DNA of 64,000 nucleotides from Spinacia oleracea. Its lineage: Eukaryota > Streptophyta > Magnoliopsida > Caryophyllales > Amaranthaceae. Below are positions 51,698-63,571 of the stretch, piece by piece. A model generated the notes under the pieces. The model saw only the letters and a list, made by a program, of their open reading frames with translations, was not told the DNA's origin and did no database searches. Where the stretch lies: contig NC_079490.1 of assembly GCF_020520425.1 (NCBI RefSeq), positions 3,596,001 to 3,660,000 on the forward strand, read 5' to 3'. Each line of letters opens with the position of its first letter. Within the stretch, counting starts at the first letter, position 1. The translations under genes were made by a program, and so were the position numbers.

Positions 51698-52349
51698 TAG
51701 TGGTGGTGCCAGGATTCACCACTTAAGGGTTCGAAATTTTTCAAAAACATATAATAAAATCAAACATCAAAATCCAACTTATAATTAATAATTCGGTGGT
51801 AAATATGTTGTATTACAATGACACTAAAAAAAATACAATTGAACTCGACGAGTTTTCATTTTCGTATTGGAGATTTTGAGATGGTTCAAGTGGTCTTGAA
51901 TATATATTGGGGAAACAAACGGGTGATTTTTGTGACTTTAACGCACAATCATTCAACATATACTATAAGCCCTTCATCTCATCTCAACCTATTTAAAATC
52001 AAATCAAAAAAAATTCAATTTAATGTAAAAGAGAAATAAAATGAAAAAGAGGAAAGGGAAAAAAAAGGTTTGTATGCAGTATAAATTATTTCAAAATGAC
52101 AGGGCTTGTTTGGGGAAGAATACAAAATTATAAACAAAAAGGGGAAAATATGCAGCTAGAGGGTATCGAACCCAAAACATTCGGTTTAATATGTTGATGT
52201 CAAAACCACCACCTCACTTGGTTTGCTATGCCATATTTGTGCATTTAATTATATACAAACGACATTTAATTTTAAAAATGTGGCAGTTTTTCTTCCGGGC
52301 CAGTAAGGATTCAGTTGAACCCACTGAACCCTTACTGGTGCCGCCACTG
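51698..52349. mobile_element. hAT-like non-autonomous element
   Basis: Ends TAGTGGTGGTGCCAG and CTGGTGCCGCCACTG (a few mismatches), flanked by a perfect 8-bp duplication gtcacgta (51690-51697 and 52350-52357). 652 bp, no transposase. A minus-strand tRNA-like segment (GGGTTCGATACCC) lies at 52151-52163. Confidence 0.8.
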
Positions 52350-53542
52350 GTCACGTATATATAATATACAGTTTATCAATAGTTATATATGTATTGAATG
52401 ATAAACTTCCACAATACTACTCCTTGGAAGATTTAAGAAGTGGTTACAAAATGTGATAATGATAAAAGAATGTGGAAAAAGTTAATAAACAATTTGTGTT
52501 AGGAGATTAGTTTGTACTACAATTAAAATTCATTAGGGTTAAATTGTTTGTATATAAACTCATAGGTTAATGCTATTGAGAGTAGTGACTATGTTCTAAA
52601 ATAAAAAAATGGGAAAAAAAATTAATTAAGTCATACTCCAATAATATTACTCCGCTATTACTCCAATAATCTTCTTGTTAGCCGAAAAACCGACTTTTTC
52701 AGGCATAATATTAAATCGAGTAAAGAACATTTAATTGAATTAATTAAAATATCGATATCGTTAAAATAGACCTGGTTAAAAGACGGTTCAGGTTGGACCA
52801 CGGTAAAAAAAATTAAGCCCATAATGTCGGGTTGGGCCGAATCAAAACTTCGATCGCTTTTTTGTTGCCTAAAACCCGCTTCTCCAGGCAAAAAATAGCA
52901 GGCCTTTTGGACCATTTTCGGACCGAGCAAAATTTACAAACAATATTGTAGTTTTGAGTTGACCAAAATCCTCTATTTTTCCAATCAAGACGGGCCCAAA
53001 AAATAGGCTTAAAATCTATCAAAATCTCAATATTTTACGGGTCGGACCAGCAAGCAAAGTCTAAATTAATAACCATTTCTAGGTTAATTAAAAATTGTCC
53101 AAAAAACATCCAACTCAAATTTGACATTGATTTGCCACATTATAGTAGGGCAAATAGTACTTTCCAATCAACTTTATTTCATATTGCAATCATGTCACAT
53201 CATTAAATAATTAACAAAATACATTTTCAAAAACATTAAATTTTTTTTTTTTTTTTATATGTATAGAAAAAATCCTCCGTAAAAAGTTGGATGAGTAAAA
53301 AAGTTAATGACAAGAGGAGTCTTTTAGTGTGTGTTTTAGGTCTACTTTTTTCTGTACAATGTGGTTGAGTTATGAAAATTTGGCAACCCTGACGACTTAT
53401 CTTTGACAGTCACTTTTTTCTTATCTAGCTTTAGTTGACTCTTTCGTTAACAATATGGTTGTGTCAAATCATCTGATATATGATATGATATGATCCAATC
53501 CATAATCATAACCTACTTTCCATGCAATTGTTTAGCCATATA
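52350..53542. other. AT-rich intergenic DNA, no gene seen
   Basis: A stretch at 52765-53065 with 'gttgggccgaatc' and 'gggtcggaccagc' may be an old GGGTC-type hAT copy, but no end repeats or duplications were confirmed. T16 run at 53240-53256. Confidence 0.35.
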
Positions 53543-53808
53543 ATTCCTATGTTCTTAATTTCTTATTTATATGACATAATAATTTAGTCACGTTTGTCAA
53601 TGTACGATTTCAAACATTAATATCTTCAATTATGGACAAGAAAAAAATATAAAAAGTTGATATTTAAAAAATATTTATTGGGACGAATCAAACAAGACCC
53701 CACACGACTATGTTTTTTCATAAGTATAAATCACAAATTGAAATCAAATGAGCTTGTGTGAATAGTGTCAAAACCTCAATTGTGTCATATAAATAAGAAT
53801 AGAGGAAG
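53543..53808. mobile_element. Degraded Stowaway-like MITE
   Basis: Right end ...ATATAAATAAGAATAGAGGAAG before TA; the left end 'attcctatgttcttaattt' is eroded, then 'cttatttatatgaca' pairs with 'tgtcatataaataag'. Inner 'gacgaatcaaacaagacccc' is the shared MITE core. Confidence 0.5.
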
Positions 53809-56800
53809 TATATATGTGGATTAGTAATCCATAAGGACACTAACGCAGTGATGTTTACGAGATTCGATCTTATTGACAGTAACTCGAACAATTCGTATAA
53901 TAGGGTGTTTGCAGTTATATATATGAGAGATTTGCAGAAAAAAGAGTTTTGTGAGGTGAATTAAACATTTGATCATTTTAAAAGCTAAGGGGTTGTTTGC
54001 ATGGTTAGGAGATATATGTATGGATGAAAGCTTTGGGATTAAAAAACTAATTTTAAAAAAGCTTAATATATGAGATTTTTGAATTAGAGGTTTGAAGAAG
54101 TGGGTGAAAAAAAGCTTTTCTATTTATTAGTGAACAAAATTATAACTCTTATTTACTTGCATTATTTTATATCAATGTCCTTAATTGTTATTTTAACTCT
54201 TTTATTTTTTTTTACCTATATTATTTTATGTCAATGTCCTTAATTTTTTACTTCACACATTAAACCGCTAATTAACAACTAACCGATAACATTTTACACA
54301 AAAAATTAACTCAATCAGTTAGTCAAACCAACTAATACAAAAACAACCGCTATCAACTAGTCATATCAGCTAATTGCTAACAACTAATTACCAAATAGAG
54401 CCTTTTAATGATTAACTTAGGGAAGTTTGGTCTTTATATGTTAGAATCACATGCATTTAGATCTAACAATTAATTACTGCCGTAAATTATTAAAAAAAAA
54501 AACCTATTCCACTGTTACAACTGTAGAAAGAGTAGATGGTTATTGTAGAGGTATTTTGACAGTATTATGTCTTGAAATTAAAATAAATTTTACAAAAATG
54601 ATTAAAAATAAATGCAAGAAATAAAGAAAAGGGCCCTTCCTCCATTGCATTAATTTCGGGGTGTCTCTTTGATACTGACCTTTGCATGATCCCCCATCAT
54701 TTATTCCTTGTTTTGGTACTATTTTCAACTGTTTTTTTTTTCTTCTTTTTCTATCTCATGCCTTACCTAATTGTTTCTATTTTACTTTTTACATGAATAA
54801 ATTCTTACAAAAATTTACAAATTTTTTTAAAATTATTATTATTATTAATTTTAAATCTCATTCGATCCGTGGTTGAAAAAATCATTTATTCATACTCCAT
54901 AACACTTATCCCTATGTCAAATTGACGATTTATCTAACATATTACGTAGTTCTCATTTCAAATACTCGTATAACATTGTCTTGAAATCATGGAATGGAAA
55001 TATATTAATTAACTCATAAAACACACATTCATATCTTCAATATAATCAATAATGCCAAATTTCAAGCTTTTACAGCGAAGTTGCACACGTACTCTATGAG
55101 TCTCGTATTAGATAAAACCGTTGGATCAATGCACGTTATATTCAACACATCCCGATAAATCTTAAAGCTATCTATCTTTATATCTTAAAATTATACATAT
55201 GATTCTTGTGTGTCATACTGCCACATGGCCCACATCAATTCAAATATCCATCTCTGTATATATTATCAACGTCTCTTACCCAATTTCACGTCCGTTTTTA
55301 TATAACATACGTACCCTCACACTTAATTACAGTTTTACGACACTTATCCCAAGTTATATAGGTGTATCAAACTATCAATGTTATGTGAAATCAAGAAAAT
55401 AAATTGATCAAAGGAAGAGCATTAAATGGGACGTAGCCAAGACAAGAATGTAACAAATTGAAGTGACACATCGAGGGATATTTCAATATTGACCTTTCAT
55501 AAATAGGAAAATGGGTAAATAAGAATAAATCCAATCAAATCAAGAAAATCAGAAAATCAGAAAGATGTTTAACATAAATTCATGAATATGCCAATTCTTT
55601 TGATTGACTATTCTCCTAAGAGCTACTCTATATGTCTTGGAGTTTTAATTGCACACTTTTCTACATTTATTTTATTTTATTTATTAATATATTTATTTTA
55701 TTTTTTAATTAAAGAAAGGAACTACACGAGGGGGATGACAGGTGTTCTTTAATTTACTATTCTCCCTTAAATACATCCCTTTTGTCCCCCTCTTTCTTAC
55801 TTCTCCCCCCATTTGAAGATGTACTTGCTTTATTTTCTTGATTATTTTTGGTTTATGTTCACATTATTAAGTTAAAGATTATGTTAAACAAATATAATTA
55901 ATTAGTTTTCTTAGAGTTTTGACAAGTGGATTGACATTTGGTTAACTCAATATCACGAGACTCTTAAAATCACTCATACAATAAGAGTAAGTCTTTATAA
56001 AACTCGCATAATTAAGAGAGGTTCAGAATGATCACACTTTGAATGACGACTTTTACCAGATTTATGACTAATCGAAGAAATATTGTTTCATTCTCGTTCA
56101 ATGTATGTGTTCTTGAGGAATAGGTGATCATATAATACGAGGTTTAGTTTATGTAAATTCAATTATTAGTTAATTCCTTGGAACTTTGACAAGTGGATTT
56201 ATCAACTCAATTTCACGAGACTCTTAATTAATGTTCTCACTAAATCACGCATAAAATAAGTGCAAATCATTACTACATATGTAAACTCGCACATCCATGA
56301 TAGTAAGATTTGAACGTATAACTTTGACCATTGCATACTCGTACACTTTAAGTGATCGAGGTACGTACTTGGGTGATTAATCGATCTATGACAACATGCA
56401 TATTGTTTCGATTTCTAATGAATATTCTTAGAGCTATAATAAGTGATGACAAATTTACAAAGTACAAATTAATTTGCCCTAATAAGCTAGAATATATAAA
56501 GAGAATAATAGAAGAATAAAAGAATGAATGAATGTAAAAATACTATTGAACTGTATGCAACACAATTACTTTACATGAAAATTCAAACTCAAGGGCAGAG
56601 CAGAAGACTGCCCACTCAACACACAGGATATATATATGTTGACTTTGACTAAATACAATTGCACATTTCAACTTTCTGGCTTCTTATGTTTTGTCATTTT
56701 CTTTTACTAAAATTTTTAAATTTTATTTTATAAGTATTTTCCATCTCAAGGTTAGAGATTTGGTCTCACTAATTAACAAGCTTAATTTTAGCTTGCTTCA

Positions 56801-57502
56801 CCTTGAAGCTAAGAAGTTGTGTTCCCATTTTTTAGCTGGTCTAACTAGTTGTAAGCTGTTTGTATTAACTGGTTTGATTAGATAAGTGGTTGAATTAATT
56901 ATTTGTGTAAATTATTTGGTACATAATTAGTTATTAAATGTTAGTAATGTGTAAAATGGCCATTAAGGACATGAACATGAAGTAATGTAAGTTGGTAAAA
57001 AATTGTAATTTTAGACAATATTATGACAAACTTGTCATTTTATATCCATTTGTTCAAACATCTAATACAAAAAGCTTATTAAAAATAGTCTTCTCATCTC
57101 AAAACTCTCTTCTAAATCTTTCCTAACCAATCACTCCCGTTAGCTTTTATCAAATTCCAATTCACCTAAACAAAAACTTTTTTCCCTCTTAATTCCAAAC
57201 ACTCATAAATTATGAAACGGACTAAAATCGAAAGCATAAATAACTTTATAAAACGGACTAAAACAAATAATATAAAGATCATTTTGAGACGGATGTAGTA
57301 ATGCAAATGAAATCTAATAGTATATTGATAAACGTGTAAGTACATAAAAATCATTACTTATAGAAATAAAAAGAGTATTTTGATACAAAGTTAATATATG
57401 TATTATTGGAAAACGAATGCTCGTAGAAAGTAAAAAAATTCAAATTAATTCGAGACAGAAAGAGCGCGCAAAAATCTTAGAAATTAAAAGAGTATTTTAA
57501 TA
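53809..57502. other. AT-rich intergenic DNA, no gene seen
   Basis: 3.7 kb. At about 53990-54405 'ggggttgtttgcatgg' and 'accaaatagagcc' could be the ends of a hAT or Harbinger MITE. At 57190-57298 a Stowaway remnant has a right end (TTTTGAGACGGATGTAG/TA) but no left end. At 55900-56240 the phrase 'tttgacaagtggatt' with 'tcacgagactcttaa' occurs twice. No coding region supported. Confidence 0.4.
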
Positions 57503-57757
57503 CCACCTCCGTTTCAAAAAGATCTTTACAGTTACTATTTGCACGGACTCCAATGCAATATTTAACTACTAATATATTCAATTTCGTATGTGAAAAAATT
57601 ATACAAATTTGATATTATGAAAATATATTCCGAGACCAATCTAACAAGATCTTACATGTAACGTTTTGATGTATATGATGGTGAGAATTTACGGTCAAAG
57701 TTTTTATACTTTTGACACATTTTCCAAAGCGTAAAGAACTTTCTGAAACGGAGGTAG
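57503..57757. mobile_element. Stowaway-like MITE
   Basis: Ends CCACCTCCGTTTCAAAAAG and ...CTTTCTGAAACGGAGGTAG, TA on both sides. 255 bp; closely related to the copy at 11458-11713 ('actatttgcacggactcc'). Confidence 0.8.
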
Positions 57758-57778
57758 TACAAATTTACTATATATATT

Positions 57779-58003
57779 CACTACAAGAATTTGCATCTTT
57801 AATGACAACCTAACAACCAAACAAAGACGGGAACAACCGTCGCAAAAGTCTTCTATGAGGGGTTAACGACGGGATTTCCATTATCGATGGCCCCTTTTTA
57901 CGACGAGTTCGCGACAGGAAATTTCGTCATTAATCAACAATTATTGAACTTTAACAACTAGCGACGGGATTTCCCGTCGTTAATGGTACATTTTTTTGTA
58001 GTG
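57779..58003 (-). mobile_element. CACTA MITE, copy C
   Basis: Ends CACTACAAGAATTTG and ...CATTTTTTTGTAGTG with the 3-bp duplication ATT on both sides. 225 bp; same family and orientation as copy B (aaccaaacaaagacgggaac), with a shorter left part. The host sequence is itself duplicated: 'tcaaattaattcgagacaga' with flanks occurs at 57439 and 58038. Confidence 0.85.
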
Positions 58004-58439
58004 ATTATTGGAAAACGAATGTTCGTAGAAAGTAAAAAATTCAAATTAATTCGAGACAGAAAGAGCGCGCGAAAATCTTAGAAAGGTACCTACCATATCT
58101 ATGGGGAGTAGAGAGTCTTAGAGACCCTAGTTAATGATCATACAACTATACGAACTTAAGATTACACAGTGTAAGATAAGAAATAGGACGTCCCTTTGTA
58201 TAGTTAATTTGACGAAAGTACATACAAAACCCACCACACGTGAATTATTGATCTTTAATACCCATTTTTGCATGCATTTTTGTTGATCACTATGCTCATT
58301 TTGTTTGTTATATTTGTAGTATTTTTGTAAATAGTCAAGCTATTAGAAATTTGCAAGCTGTATTCTTTGACCCACGCAAGAGTACTATTCAACCAATGTA
58401 TGTTTTAAAAGGTAAGATAGAAGTGCCCTATCAGGTCAG

Positions 58440-58598
58440 AGCTCCGTACGGATCAATTCACACGGGTTAGTAGGCAATATACTTTAAAAGTTGGGGCGAT
58501 GATAAGGGGAACCCTCCCTCAAAGTGTCTCTAGTGGGGATTGAACCCCTAACCTTTTGGTTGGAAGGTGAAATCATTTTCACTAGGCTAAAGCATTGT
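58440..58598 (-). mobile_element. tRNA-derived SINE, copy 3
   Basis: On the minus strand: box A TTTAGCCTAGTGAAAATG (58588-58571), box B GGGGTTCAATCCCCAC, then 'actttgagggagggttccc'. Best-preserved head of the three copies; matches 11.3 kb ('cctagtggaaatgattacac'). The distal body end is unclear. Confidence 0.6.
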
Positions 58599-59640
58599 TA
58601 ATTTGGTATTGTACACCACTATGTAGTCGGTGAATCTAGCTTCCCCTCCTTATACCAAGTATGTTATTTTCGAAATTTATCCGTCGTTGGCACCGGGTAG
58701 GCTCGGCCCAGCCCGACATGAGGCATAACACAAAAAAGGCATTGCATAGGCACGAAAAAAGCACGGCTAGATACATTTACTAAGTCGTATGATGGGCTCG
58801 CGCTTCAAATTTTTTCCGAAGAAGCAGAACAAGTGTCACAAGACAAAGCATACGGAGTATCAATTTAGTAAAATTAGGCTTAGGCACCCTGACATGGCAC
58901 ATACCAATGATATCTTGACTTAATGATTAAGACTGAGGTTTTGTGTACGATAGATACCATCTCGAATCTCTACTCACTCATTTATAACTTATATTACCGT
59001 ATGACTCAATCGCACAAATAAAAACCATGACATGGCGCAACACGAGGGTTTGGGTCGTGTCTGGTCTGGCCGTCTGGGCCACCCTTTTGAAATTTCCGAT
59101 CTACACAAAACAAGTAAGTTTGATATGGGCCAGGCCCGTTCAAGCTCAAGTTATGCGTACTCGACATGAAGCAATATCTTGCACAACCCACGAGTCCACG
59201 ACCACCTTTACATGTGGTAACCCCGAGTCCTAACTCGTAAGGTTAGCGTAAGTGCCACAATGACCCCTGGCGACATTTTTGCAAGGTTGGTACTCATGAC
59301 TATATTATTTTTTTATAGGTTAATGAGAGTTTATGGTCCAATTTTTACATTTTGACCCAAAAAAATAAAACGGGGCAAATATTAAGAGATGAAGGGAGTA
59401 CTTGGCACTTGGTAGTTAGAGTACTTACAAAGGCCCAATTTTAAGGACATTTGCACTTTTGGGCCTCAATTTTGTGGATGGACGTGTGTAAGTTCGTTGG
59501 TTTACCTCACTTTGCACTTTGCAGTCATGGCCCATGGATCATGCTAAATACTGTAATCAATTGTATTACACCTTCGTATCACAATAGATTCATAGGTTTA
59601 AGACTTTTAACTTTTACAAACTTTTAAGTTTTAAGTAGGG
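58599..59640. other. Intergenic with unclassified repeat debris
   Basis: 'ggctcggcccagcccgacat', 'cacgaaaaaagcacggc' and 'gatatgggccaggcccgttc' mark an unclassified GGCCC-type repeat also seen at 34.1 kb. No gene. Confidence 0.35.
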
Positions 59641-59701
59641 CGGTCTTATAAAAGATCACCTTTGTGTCATATAAGTTAGAGAATAAAATCAATTAGTTAA
59701 G
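59641..59701 (-). mobile_element. MITE remnant cut by the gypsy LTR
   Basis: 'cggtcttataaaagatcacc', 'gtgtcatataagtta' and 'aattagttaag' match the element at 49330-49511 in reverse. Homology stops exactly at 59701, where the LTR begins. Confidence 0.5.
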
Positions 59702-60386
59702 TGTTTATGCCAAAATTCGTATGGGGGCGACTTTCGGCTAGGGTCGACACTAACTAAGCAAAGAATCAACGACACAAATAAAGAGACACGACACAGAGGA
59801 GTGTTGACGCGGAAAACCCAGGAATAAGGTAAAAAACCGCGGATAGCTATGAGGCTATCAATCCACTAAGTATTCTATATGATTGTTTATGCTTTTCTCT
59901 CTAAGAATCGATATCAAAAATCTCAAGTACAATAATGAATACTGAAACAGTTTATAGCTTAAGAGTTTTTTTGCTTGAATCAACGTGCCTTGCTTATCAT
60001 TATCTTCGTCCTTTTATAGGATATTCTCAACGGTCTAATCGGTTGAGAAAATCCCACAAAGATAGGAGTATCTTTGTCACACGTCTCTTCAGCCTTCAAC
60101 TGCTTCCGCGCTTCTCGCGCGTGTCTTGGACTCGTTCTTGCTAGCTTGACGGCGCTGCCTATCATGGGCTTTAGGTCACTTATCTTCATCAACCCGTTTC
60201 TCGAGGACGTGTCTCAGTTTCCTGTACTTTGTCGCCTGTCCTTCGTCGGTTATACCTCGTCGTACGATGCTACGTCGGACGTATCTCCCTGGAGCTGTGT
60301 TTACCTGCGACACGACAGGACCTGGCTGACACGACATGATCAAACGTTAGAACGGTTATGTCGTTAGTCCAAAAAGTGGGATAACA
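59702..60386 (-). mobile_element. 3' LTR of a Ty3/gypsy retrotransposon
   Basis: Bounded by TGTT..AACA (TG..CA on either strand), 685 bp. The right border abuts the polypurine tract; the left border coincides with the break in MITE homology. TTAAG (59697-59701) is the predicted 5-bp target duplication, to be found beyond the other LTR outside the window. The other LTR is not in this window, so borders rest on these signals only. Confidence 0.6.
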
Positions 60387-60400
60387 GTTTGCCCCCAATT
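60387..60400 (-). promoter_or_regulatory. Polypurine tract of the gypsy element
   Basis: Minus strand AATTGGGGGCAAAC directly before the LTR start TGTTATCCC; it would prime plus-strand DNA synthesis. Confidence 0.55.
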
Positions 60401-60683
60401 GTGAATTTGCGGAGTCACACAGAGCAAAAGAAACAATTCAAATTAAAAAACCGTCTCCAACTGTCTAGTTCGTGGGATAAAACCGTTCAAAATTCTAGAG
60501 TAATAAATACCAATTCTCGACATGCAATAAAGTTCTTCACACCAAGTTTTTCAAAAAATTTCTAGATCCGAAAGCAGGAGAGAGAAGAGGGAGAAAGCGA
60601 AGTCGATTTTCGCACTGAGTTTGTTCGATTTCAGGTAAAATTTGCTTTCTTTTTCGATTTCCTTGTAGATTTTTGTAAGTGAG

Positions 60684-62947
60684 ATGGGTAGATCTAAGTC
60701 GGTTGTAGCGAGAGGAAAGGGGGAGTCGGGTTCCACTCGGGTTAAGTCCCTTAACCCGATATATTCTACTGTGGTGGATCCGGCGGCTTTTGTTGAACTT
60801 GCTGGTTTGCCGCCGTCGGCGGAAGTGAAGATTCCCGGCTCGGATGAGGAAGCCTTTGACTGTCCAGAGGGGTATGTGGTTATGTATGAGTATCCGTTCA
60901 CAATTGGCTTCAAATTTCCTTTCACTCCTCTAGTTAGGTCCTTTATCGAGGTTTTCCATTTGAGCCCGGGTCAGTTGATGCCCCAGATATGGCGGGTTTT
61001 CACGGTGGTGCACGGAGTTACTGCGAACTGGCGTACGCCGTTTGACCTGTCTGATTTGATGTACACTTACGACTTAGCACTGCAGAAGTGTTGTAGGTAT
61101 ACCTTGGTTACGAAGAAGGGGAAGACGAACTTAGGTGTTGGTTTAGGTGTGAACGACAGGGGTTGGCAGAGTCGTTTTTTCTTTGTAGGCAAAGATTCTC
61201 TGGGAGATAAAGGGCGGTTTCTGGTCGAGGGATGGACGATGGAAGGTAAATGTGTCGTTTTATCTTTGTTTCTCGTCGTTTTACTGAACGTCGCCTTACT
61301 TGGTTTTGTTTTGCAGTTGTCAAGGCGTCGTCGTTGACTGAGTTGAACGCTGATTCTGAGGATAAGTATCGGAAGTTCTTGGGTTATTCTGTCGAGGATA
61401 GGTCTTTCAGTCGCGACGGAGAGTTTTTAGACGAGCAGGAGGTGGACCGGTCAGGCGACGTCGCCGAGGAGGAGGAAATAGACGAGGAATCAGGTCAACT
61501 GACTCGTCGTCGGAAAAGGTTGGATTTGCTTGAGGAGGTAGTGGCAAACTCATCGTCCGCCGAAGGTGAAGTAGGTGATATGGCTGACAACTCAGGTATT
61601 TGCCGTTTGTTTATTTCGGGGTTTATATATATTTTTGTTTTTGCTTTGGATAATGTTTGACCTTTATTTTTTGTATTGGGTGAAGAGCACACTCTTTCGT
61701 CTCGGCCTGTGTCGAGGATGTCTCAGAGCGAGATTCAGGAGCGTGCAAGGAAGCGACTGAGGTCGTCCTCGACTTCTGGTGGACGAGGTATGACGGTCGT
61801 ACCTCGGTTTTCTGCGATAGGTTCGTCGGCTGAGACGCCTGTCGTCATAGGAGCCGAAGGCTTTCATCCGATTGCTTCGTCGTCGCCTCCACAGCCGTTC
61901 AAGGCGTCGTCTGCTGTTGTCGACGTTAGTAAAGTGTCTACTTCGTCGGCCAAGAAGCGTCCTGTCGAGACGGATCTTGTCGAGGAGACGATTATCACTT
62001 TGCCCCCAAGCTTCTTGGGTGATGAAGAGGCGTCGGTTATATGGCCTTTCGCTGATCGCTTGATCTTGCCTACGACGTATCGACGATATCACGAGGTGGA
62101 TCCTCTTCCTGTCGCGTCGGACGCAGCTGAGCTTAGTCTGCGGGTGAGTTTTATTTAGTTTTTTCTTCTTTTTTGTTTGCGAAAGATGTATGTTGTGTAA
62201 ATCTGTTTTGGCATTGGTTTTGCGCAGGCGTCGCAGGCTGCCTTGGCTGTACGTAGGCAGTGTTCGTTGCTGTGCGACGAGGTGACGAATGCAAGGCAGC
62301 TGACAGCGACGGCGAAGAAGGCGGCCGCGTCGTGGGAAGCGAAGTGGAAAGCTGCTGAGAAAAAGGTCGTGGATCTTGCTGCGGTGGTTAAGGCCAAGGG
62401 TGATCAATTGAAAGGTAAGGATAAGCAGTTAGCCGACGTGGCTAAAGAACTGGAGAAAGTGAAGGAGGAGTTGACCTCGACGACGGAGGAGTTGGATGGA
62501 TTGAGGAGCTTGTACGACGCCCTGCAGGAGGAGGCGAAGGACGTCGAGGCTCTTGCTATATGGAGGACGCGGGCGCAGATGATGTATTCCTGCCTGATTG
62601 GGGAGACTAGCCTTTGGCCGTGTCAAAAGGAGGTGGATGACTATCTGGCTAATGGCGGTACCATGGCTGACCTGTCGGTGCCTGTGGTGGATTCGGAGGA
62701 GTTGGCGAAGACGGCTGACACTGCTAGTACTGAGGCGACGGAGGTGGATGCGGCTTTGTTGGTGGTGAGTGCGCCTGTTCCGGACCAAGAGGGGGAGGTT
62801 TTAGCTGTTGGGTGCGAGGAGGAGGCCCTCGTCGTCGTTTCTCAAGGCGGGGCGTTGGATGTGGCGTCGGTGGAGGTGCCAGTCGTGCCCCCAGAGCAAG
62901 AGTCGGAGCAGGAAGCCGTGGCCTCTACTCAGGAAGAAGGGATGTAA
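60684..62947 (+). CDS. Spliced antisense ORF of the gypsy element, 'putative gypsy-type transposon' (Transposase_28-like) protein
   Basis: Four exons, 60684-61245, 61317-61595, 61686-62143 and 62228-62947, with short introns (71, 90 and 84 bp), all GT..AG and in phase; 672 residues. Exon 1 (about residues 60-190: YVVMYEYPFTIGFKFPFTPL, VRSFIEVFHLSPGQLMPQIW) matches the plant domain named putative gypsy-type transposon, of unknown function. A Ser/Glu-rich linker follows, then a coiled coil at about 455-540 (KQLADVAKELEKVKEEL) and an acidic Val/Ala/Glu-rich tail. It lies between pol and the 3' LTR and runs opposite to pol, which is the position of the additional antisense ORF of Tat/Retand-lineage elements. 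No retroviral enzyme motif. The frame is intact throughout, so the element is young. Codon use is GC-richer than the flanking DNA. Confidence 0.8.
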
Positions 62948-63462
62948 TAGTTTGTAGTTTTCGAATTTCTGTTGGTTTTTGTGTTTTGTTGGTGAACTTC
63001 TTTACTCGTCGTCGATGGCGGCGACGAGGTGATTTGGATGACTTGTGTTTTGTTTTTGTGTTTGGAATGTTTTCATTCGTCGTCGGTAGTGGCGACGCGG
63101 TGTTTGGATAATGTTTTGTGTTTGAATTTCGGAGGTCGTGGCCTTAGGGGTCGCGCGTCGTGTATGTTAAGTTTGTTTTTCTTTTCCTTAGTCGTCTGTT
63201 CTTTATGGTTATCCCGTTGCGTTTTGATGTCTTAGTTTCGTGTAGCAAATGCTTTGCAAGTAATAAGTATTGAACCGACTGATGTGTAAAATCATACCTG
63301 CGTTGTTAGTTCGTTGTCTCTTGTGATCTCGTTCTGAGTCGTACGTTGTTGCTTATGGATATCATTCGTCGTGCGTCTTGCATTCTGCAAAAGAAAACAG
63401 GGGTCGCTAGGAGGGTTGGCCGTTGGGGATGCCAACGGCCCTCCGATGCCTAAGTCAGTAAT

Positions 63463-63464
<2 letters not shown>

Positions 63465-63499
<35 letters not shown>

Positions 63500-63501
63500 A
63501 A
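63465..63501. repeat. Poly-T / poly-A tract inside the gypsy element
   Basis: About 27 T followed by about 9 A, between the ends of the antisense ORF and pol, which converge here. Confidence 0.8.
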
Positions 63502-63571
63502 ATAAAATAAAACGATAAAGAAAAGTAAAGACGACGGTGTGACGACTGATAAAATTGGTCACGACGAGACT

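Noticed and set aside
53990-54405. Possible hAT or Harbinger MITE
   Set aside because: End similarity is weak and no target duplication could be confirmed, so it is only mentioned in the intergenic note.
61664-62407. 247-codon open frame on the minus strand opposite the antisense gypsy ORF
   Set aside because: It mirrors Ser/Arg-rich codons of the real plus-strand exons, ignores their splice sites and has no recognisable domain.
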